From Methylopila jiangsuensis (GTDB taxonomy: Bacteria; Pseudomonadota; Alphaproteobacteria; Rhizobiales; Methylopilaceae): DNA of 64,000 nt. Shown piece by piece: positions 59,931 to 64,000 of the stretch (positions within the stretch are counted from its first letter, which is position 1; each line of letters starts with the position of its first letter). The position numbers and the translations under genes are program-made. A model generated the notes under the pieces. It did not search any database. It saw nothing but the letters and a program-made list of their open reading frames with translations, and had not been told where the DNA came from. The stretch covers positions 248,001 to 312,000 of the forward strand of contig NZ_BSFK01000005.1 in the NCBI RefSeq assembly GCF_027922305.1, in the 5' to 3' direction.

Positions 59931-61115
59931 TCAGCCGGCGCTCGGCGCCGAGTTGGAGCGCGTGATCTGCACCTTCGGCCGGCCTTCCACGCCGCCGAAC
60001 GAGCGGTAGACGTATTTGTCGCGGCCGGACTGCGCCGCCTTCAGCGCCAGCGACGTGATCTTGGCGTGGAACGGCGACAGCGAGCAGGCCGGGTCCGCGT
60101 TGGCCGGATCGCCGGTGATGGCGAGCGCCTGGCAACGGCAGCCGCCGAAGTCGATCTCCTTGCGCGGGCAGGAGGTGCAGGGCTCCTTCATCCAGCTCGT
60201 GCCGCGATAGGCCTCGAAGGCCGAGCCGTTGGTCCAGATCTCCGACAGGCTCTTTTCGGTGACGTAGTCGAACTGGAGATGCGTGATGGTCTCGGCCGCG
60301 TGGCAGGGCAGCACCTTGCCCTGGGGCGTGACGTTGAGCGACTGCTTGCCCCAGCCGCCGACGCAGGGCTTCGGGCGGCGAGCGTAATAGTCCGGCACCA
60401 CCGCGTCGATGACGAGCTTGCCCTGAAGCTGCTCGCGCAGGCGCTCCACCGTCTCGGCCGCTTTCATCACCTGCTCGCGCGTGGGCATGAGCATGTTCCG
60501 GTTTTCCAGCGCCCAGCCGTAATATTGCGAGTGGGCCACCTCCACCCGGCGGGCGCCGAACTCCAGCGCCATGTTCACCAGCGCCTCGATGTTCTCGATG
60601 TTGGCGCGGTGGATCACGGCGTTGATGGTCAGCGGCAGGCCGAGGTCCAGCACATGGGCGGCGAGCACGCGCTTCTTCTCGTGCGCGCCCTTGAGGCCGG
60701 CGATGCGGTCGGCGTTGTCGGGCAGCGCGTCCTGGATCGAGAGCTGGACGTGGTCGAGGCCGGCGTCCGCCAGCTCCTGCAGCTTCTCGCGGGTGACGCC
60801 GATGCCGGAGGTGATCAGGTTGGTGTAGAGCCCGACCTTCACCGCGTGCGCGGTCAGCTCCACGATGTCCTTCCGGGCCGTGGGCTCGCCGCCGGACAGA
60901 TGCAGGTGCAGCACGCCCATGGCGGCGGCTTCGGAGAACACGCGCTTCCAGGTCTCGGTGTCGAGCTCGGTGGAGCGCTTGTCCAGATCGACCGGGTTCG
61001 AGCAATAGGGGCAGGACAGGGGGCAGCGATGCGTCAGCTCCGCCAGCATGCCGAGCGGCGCCGGCGGCGGCACGCGGGTGGCCGTGGCGGCGTTGGGAAC
61101 GGTCATGTCGTTCAT
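59931..61115 (-). CDS. pqqE: PqqA peptide cyclase (radical SAM)
   Basis: 394 residues from the ATG at 61115. Forms the carbon-carbon bond between Glu and Tyr of PqqA, the first PQQ step. Seen: the radical-SAM cluster [11 protein letters not shown] (CxxxCxxC), [34 protein letters not shown], and the SPASM-domain cysteines in [27 protein letters not shown]. Last gene of the operon, separated from pqqD by about 195 bases with hairpins. Confidence 0.97.
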   Translation of the reverse strand: MNDMTVPNAATATRVPPPAPLGMLAELTHRCPLSCPYCSNPVDLDKRSTELDTETWKRVFSEAAAMGVLHLHLSGGEPTARKDIVELTAHAVKVGLYTNLITSGIGVTREKLQELADAGLDHVQLSIQDALPDNADRIAGLKGAHEKKRVLAAHVLDLGLPLTINAVIHRANIENIEALVNMALEFGARRVEVAHSQYYGWALENRNMLMPTREQVMKAAETVERLREQLQGKLVIDAVVPDYYARRPKPCVGGWGKQSLNVTPQGKVLPCHAAETITHLQFDYVTEKSLSEIWTNGSAFEAYRGTSWMKEPCTSCPRKEIDFGGCRCQALAITGDPANADPACSLSPFHAKITSLALKAAQSGRDKYVYRSFGGVEGRPKVQITRSNSAPSAG

Positions 61116-61140
61116 TTCGCGTTCCTCCTCCTGGGCGGCG

Positions 61141-61192
61141 CCGGCGATTGTCGCCGGTCGCGCCTCGGGCCTGTCCGGTAAGGACAGGCCCG
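61141..61192 (-). repeat. Two adjacent hairpins between pqqD and pqqE
   Basis: CCGGCGA-TTG-TCGCCGG (61141-61157) and CGGGCCTGTCC with GGACAGGCCCG around a 5-base loop (61166-61192) lie 26-77 bases upstream of the pqqE start, within the leader on the minus strand. They could be an mRNA-stabilising or attenuating element, or a REP-like palindrome. Confidence 0.5.
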
Positions 61193-61310
61193 TCATCGGG
61201 CCTTGCGCGGAAGCCATCGAGCGCCGCTTCCGGTCGACGCCCATGCCTTTCCGCCGGTTCGGCCGCGCCTTTTACGGCGTCTTCAGGGGCCGAACGCCGC
61301 GTCTCGCGGC

Positions 61311-61592
61311 TCAGCCCAGATCCAGCACCCGCTTGTCGGCGAGATCGGCCAGCATGACCTTCACGTCGGCCTCGATCTGCTCCGCCGGGGCGGCGTAGGC
61401 CGTGGCGAGATCATCCACGATCTGCGCCACGCTGCGGACGCCGTCGCAGCGTTCGAGCACGGCGACCGCGATCGGGTTCGGCTTCAGCACGCGCTCGGGA
61501 GCGAGCAGCAGCCACTCGTTGCGCACCTCGTCGCGGCGAAGACGCACGCCGCGCGGAAGTTTCGGCACATGGTCCGAGGACACCTCGGTCAT
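61311..61592 (-). CDS. pqqD: PqqA-binding chaperone PqqD
   Basis: 93 residues from the ATG at 61592 (MTEVSSDHVPKLPRGVRLRRD). Small winged-helix peptide-binding protein that presents PqqA to PqqE. Seen: NEWLLLAPERVLKPNPIAVAVLERCDG and a C-terminal LADLADKRVLDL. Its ATG overlaps the pqqC stop (ATGA). In some methylotrophs pqqC and pqqD are fused; here they are separate genes. Confidence 0.95.
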   Translation of the reverse strand: MTEVSSDHVPKLPRGVRLRRDEVRNEWLLLAPERVLKPNPIAVAVLERCDGVRSVAQIVDDLATAYAAPAEQIEADVKVMLADLADKRVLDLG

Positions 61593-62344
61593 TCGGCGGC
61601 CTGTTTCGCCGCGCCGTCCTCGGCGTGGAACGCGTCCGGCCACGGCTTGGCGTAGATGTAGCCGTGCTCCAGCGCGTCCAGCATGGTCCAGAGCATGGAG
61701 CACTTGAATTCCAGCGCCGCGATCACCGCGTCCTGCTCGGCGCGGGTTTTCGCGTGCTCGGTCACGTAGGCGAGGGCGAAGTCGCTGTCGCGCTTGGCCT
61801 GCACCGGGCGCTTGTTGAAATAGGCCAGCGTCTCGGGCGTGACGTAGTCGTAGTTCGCCAGCATGCCCTCGGAGCGGACCTTGATCACCGACGGCGAGAA
61901 CAGCTCGGTCAGCGAGGACGCCACGGCTTCCGTCAGCGGCCGGTCGCGCACGAAGCAGAGATAGGACGTCACCGCGAATTTGGTGGCGGGCAGGGCCAGC
62001 CGGCCGGAGGTCACGGTCGCGCGGTCGAGGCCGAGATCGTCGGTCAGCTTCAGCCACTTGGCGATGCCGCCCTCGCCCTCGTGCTCGCCGTCATGGTCGA
62101 CGATGCGCTGGCGCCAGGCGCGGCGGTCGTCCGCGTTCTCCATCCGCGCCAGAATGTGCGCGTCCTTCTGGGGAATGCAGGCCTGATAGAGATAGCGGTT
62201 CAGCGCCCAGGCCTCGACCTCGGTGCGGGAGCACTGGCCGGACTGCAGGCGGATCTGGAACGGATGCAGGCTGTGATACCGCCGCGCGCCCACGTCGCGC
62301 AGGCGCGCCTCAAGCTCCGAAGCCGAAAGAAGATCAGCAGGCAT
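61589..62344 (-). CDS. pqqC: Pyrroloquinoline-quinone synthase
   Basis: 251 residues. Cofactor-free oxidase for the final ring closure and eight-electron oxidation to PQQ. Seen: RYHSLHPFQIRLQSGQCSR, ALNRYLYQACIPQKDAHILAR, IVDHDGEHEGEGGIAKWLKL and MLANYDYVTPETLAYFNKR. All are strongly characteristic. Starts 23 bases after the pqqB stop. Confidence 0.97.
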   Translation of the reverse strand: MPADLLSASELEARLRDVGARRYHSLHPFQIRLQSGQCSRTEVEAWALNRYLYQACIPQKDAHILARMENADDRRAWRQRIVDHDGEHEGEGGIAKWLKLTDDLGLDRATVTSGRLALPATKFAVTSYLCFVRDRPLTEAVASSLTELFSPSVIKVRSEGMLANYDYVTPETLAYFNKRPVQAKRDSDFALAYVTEHAKTRAEQDAVIAALEFKCSMLWTMLDALEHGYIYAKPWPDAFHAEDGAAKQAAE

Positions 62345-62367
62345 GGCGCAAACGTCCTCCGCGAGTG

Positions 62368-63318
62368 TCAGGCCGCGGTTGACCCGCGGTCCGCTTCGAT
62401 CCGGCGTCCGGTGGAGCCGCCCAGCGCGATCTCCATGCCGTCCTCCGAAACCTCCCATCCCGCCGCCTCGACGGCGCGCCGCTCGGGCGAGCCGGAGATC
62501 AGGACCGGATTGGTGTTGTTGATGTGAATATAGATCTTCCGACCGACCTTCACACCTTTGAATGCGTCCAGAGAGCCGCCGTCGCCCGACATGGGGACGT
62601 GGCCCATGCGGCGGCCGGTCTTCACGCCGACGCCGGCCTTGCGCATCTCGTCGTCCTCGAACACCGTTCCGTCGAACAGCAGGGCGTCGGCGCCGTCCAC
62701 GCGGGCCAGCACGTCGTCGTTCACCACGGCGCAGCCGGGAATGTAGACGAGGCGCGATCCGCCCCGGCGGATGTCGACGCCGACGGTCTCGCCGCCCACG
62801 TCGCCGATCACGAGGCTCTCGGTCTCGAGATAGAGCGGCACCTTGCCCGGCACCCCGAAGAACTCCACCGTCGCCTCGTCGATGGCGAACGGCGCGCCGA
62901 GCGTGACGGAGGACTTCGCCACCATGTCCCTGGCGAGCACGCCATAGACCGGGTTGGCGTCGACGATGCCGAGGATTTCCGGCGTGCCGTACAGCGTGAG
63001 CGGCGAGCGCTCGCGCAGGGTGATCAGCCCGTCCACATGGTCCACGTCGCCGTTGGTCAGCGCCACGGAGCGGATCGGCGTCTCGCGCAGGCCGGTCGGC
63101 TGGATCTGCGGCGTGGCGAGAATCTGGGAGCGCAGGTCGGGGGAGGCGTTGAACAGGGTCCACAGACCTTGGCCGGTCTCGACCGCGATGGACGACTGCG
63201 TCCGCCGTTTGACCCGCGGGTCGCCCTCCCAGGCCAGCGCGCACACCGAACAGCGGCAATTCCACTGGGGATAGCCGCCGCCGGCGGCGGAACCGAGAAC
63301 GACCGTGCGCAACGCCAT
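62368..63318 (-). CDS. pqqB: PQQ biosynthesis protein PqqB
   Basis: 316 residues, metallo-beta-lactamase fold. Seen: VVLGSAAGGGYPQWNCRCSVC at the N-terminus (two cysteines), LTNGDVDHVDGLITLRE replacing the usual HxHxDH motif, MGHVPMSGDGGSLDAF and IYIHINNTNPVLI. In recent work PqqB hydroxylates the tyrosine-derived part of the cross-linked peptide; older annotations called it a PQQ carrier. Lies 51 bases downstream of pqqA. Confidence 0.96.
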   Translation of the reverse strand: MALRTVVLGSAAGGGYPQWNCRCSVCALAWEGDPRVKRRTQSSIAVETGQGLWTLFNASPDLRSQILATPQIQPTGLRETPIRSVALTNGDVDHVDGLITLRERSPLTLYGTPEILGIVDANPVYGVLARDMVAKSSVTLGAPFAIDEATVEFFGVPGKVPLYLETESLVIGDVGGETVGVDIRRGGSRLVYIPGCAVVNDDVLARVDGADALLFDGTVFEDDEMRKAGVGVKTGRRMGHVPMSGDGGSLDAFKGVKVGRKIYIHINNTNPVLISGSPERRAVEAAGWEVSEDGMEIALGGSTGRRIEADRGSTAA

Positions 63319-63369
63319 GGCTTTAACCTAACGCTTCGTCGATCGTTCCCGGATTAACCACGTCTCAGC

Positions 63370-63450
63370 TCAGAGCTCAGCCGGGCTGTAGGACGTGACT
63401 TCGAGGCCGACGGGGGTCTCTTCAACGATCGGGGCGGTCCAAATGGCCAT
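63370..63450 (-). CDS. pqqA: PQQ precursor peptide PqqA
   Basis: 26 residues, reading MAIWTAPIVEETPVG then LEVTSYSPAEL. It carries the E-x-x-x-Y motif (E17 and Y21) whose side chains become PQQ. A perfect AGGAGG ribosome site lies six bases before the ATG. The short length is normal for PqqA. First gene of the pqqABCDE operon; no separate pqqF/G protease gene lies within the window. Confidence 0.97.
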   Translation of the reverse strand: MAIWTAPIVEETPVGLEVTSYSPAEL

Positions 63451-63582
63451 GATAGCCTCCTGAGGGTTTCCTATGCTTGCGCTCTCAAAGACGAAGTTGG
63501 GTTCATCTTCGGCGCACGATGGAAGATAGCGGTTCGGGTGAGGGGGCGCCAGCGCGCCGCGCCTTAAATCTTGGTAATGCGG

Positions 63583-63610
63583 TTCAAGATTCTCACGATT
63601 GTCTTATAAT
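63583..63610 (+). promoter_or_regulatory. Candidate cysS promoter with perfect TATAAT
   Basis: A consensus -10 TATAAT (63605-63610) with a weak -35, TTCAAG (63583-63588), 16 bases upstream. It would give a leader of about 210 bases before the cysS GTG. Confidence 0.45.
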
Positions 63611-63717
63611 CGCCCGAAAGCCGAGGCCGCGCGGGCGCGGAAGGAGCCGCGTCTTGACGGCGGGAGCGCCCTTGCCCATTGTCCCGCGCCGCGCGGGCCG
63701 TCACATAAATCGTTGTC

Positions 63718-63767
63718 CAGCCGCCCCTGTCCGCTGTTGCACGGCGATCGGGACGGCTGCTGTTTTT
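63718..63767 (+). terminator. Terminator-like stem and T-run in the cysS leader
   Basis: CAGCCGCCCC (63718-63727) pairs with GGGACGGCTG (63750-63759) at nine of ten positions around a 22-base loop, followed by CTGTTTTT (T5 at 63763-63767). It lies 58 bases before cysS and after the TATAAT promoter, with no plus-strand gene upstream to terminate. It could be an attenuator. Confidence 0.45.
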
Positions 63768-63825
63768 CTAGAAATCGTTCCACAGAAGAGCGATGTCCCG
63801 GCCCGCCAAGGCAGAGGAGACGGGC

Positions 63826-64000
63826 GTGACCGCGCTCAGGTTCTACAATTCCCTGACCCACGCGAAGGACGAGTTCGCGCCGATCGATCCGGACCGGGTG
63901 CGCATGTATGTGTGCGGGCCGACGGTCTACGACCGCGCGCACATCGGCAACGCGCGCCCCGTCATCGTCTTCGATCTGCTGTTCCGGCTGCTGCGCCACG
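63826..64000 (+). CDS. cysS: Cysteinyl-tRNA synthetase, N-terminal part (runs off the window)
   Basis: 58 residues are visible from the GTG at 63826: [17 protein letters not shown], then [21 protein letters not shown], with the zinc-ligand cysteine in YVCGPT and the HIGNA (HIGH-like) ATP-binding motif. GAGGAGA lies five bases before the GTG. An in-frame ATG at 63793 is an alternative start but has a weaker ribosome site and adds 11 non-conserved residues. The rest of the gene lies beyond the window. Confidence 0.93.
   Translation, partial: MTALRFYNSLTHAKDEFAPIDPDRVRMYVCGPTVYDRAHIGNARPVIVFDLLFRLLRH

Larger units (their letters stand above)
63451..63825. other. 375-base region between divergent pqqA and cysS; regulatory
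   Basis: No gene supported. It must hold the pqqA promoter (minus strand), which I could not define, and the cysS control region (plus strand) with the promoter and terminator-like structure listed separately. The part around 63565-63615 is clearly AT-richer than its surroundings. Confidence 0.6.

Noticed and set aside
63656-63826. A cysteine-containing leader peptide upstream of cysS
   Set aside because: Frames with TGT/TGC codons run on into cysS without a nearby stop or a good start, so no discrete leader ORF is supported; only the stem and T-run are reported.

Overview
The window looks like a chromosomal segment of a high-GC alphaproteobacterium of the Hyphomicrobiales (Rhizobiales). The evidence is the gene content and order: metC next to the aapJQMP amino-acid transporter, purM-purN next to a CDP-alcohol phosphatidyltransferase/AI-2E transporter/hdaA/ppk/ppx/rnd/aspS run, trpG-trpD-trpC followed by moaC-moeA, a DUF2865 protein, and a complete pqqABCDE operon. 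PQQ synthesis suggests a periplasmic quinoprotein dehydrogenase elsewhere in the genome, as in methylotrophs or sugar/alcohol oxidisers. I cannot name the genus.

Layout. 1-9.7 kb: 5' part of a lytic transglycosylase, dapA, smpB, a DUF3253 protein, trmFO, gyrA, a transcribed but non-canonical tRNA-like gene, and a CYTH-CHAD polyphosphate-type protein. 9.7-14.3 kb: a small exported protein and a ProU-type (betaine/choline-like) ABC importer whose permease is a double-length fusion. 14.4-22 kb: M32 carboxypeptidase, metC, aapJQMP and a 56-residue acidic ORF. 22-26 kb: an HD-GYP protein and the thiOSGE operon behind a TPP riboswitch. 26-29.4 kb: a divergent secreted subtilase behind an AT-rich promoter with an embedded palindrome, then adenine deaminase.

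29.4-36 kb is the most accessory-looking part: a GT4 glycosyltransferase, a protein with bacterial sialyltransferase motifs, a DUF6716-like protein, a mannose-isomerase-type cupin, a short NeuB, and a CMP-nonulosonate synthetase fused to a HAD phosphatase. Together these could make and transfer a nine-carbon sugar acid by a phosphorylated route, possibly Kdn from mannose-6-phosphate.

36-48.7 kb: MocR regulator with a SauS-like aldehyde dehydrogenase, purN-purM, the phosphatidyltransferase/AI-2E/hdaA/ppk/ppx run, a small membrane protein and rnd. 48.7-56.9 kb: a 540-base gap with hairpins, aspS, a small conserved protein, a YihY-type membrane protein, moeA-moaC, two small membrane proteins, trpC and a LysE-type exporter. 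56.9-64 kb: trpD, trpG, DUF2865, pqqEDCBA and the 5' end of cysS, whose leader contains a terminator-like stem with a T-run. I saw no insertion sequence, prophage, CRISPR array or rRNA operon.
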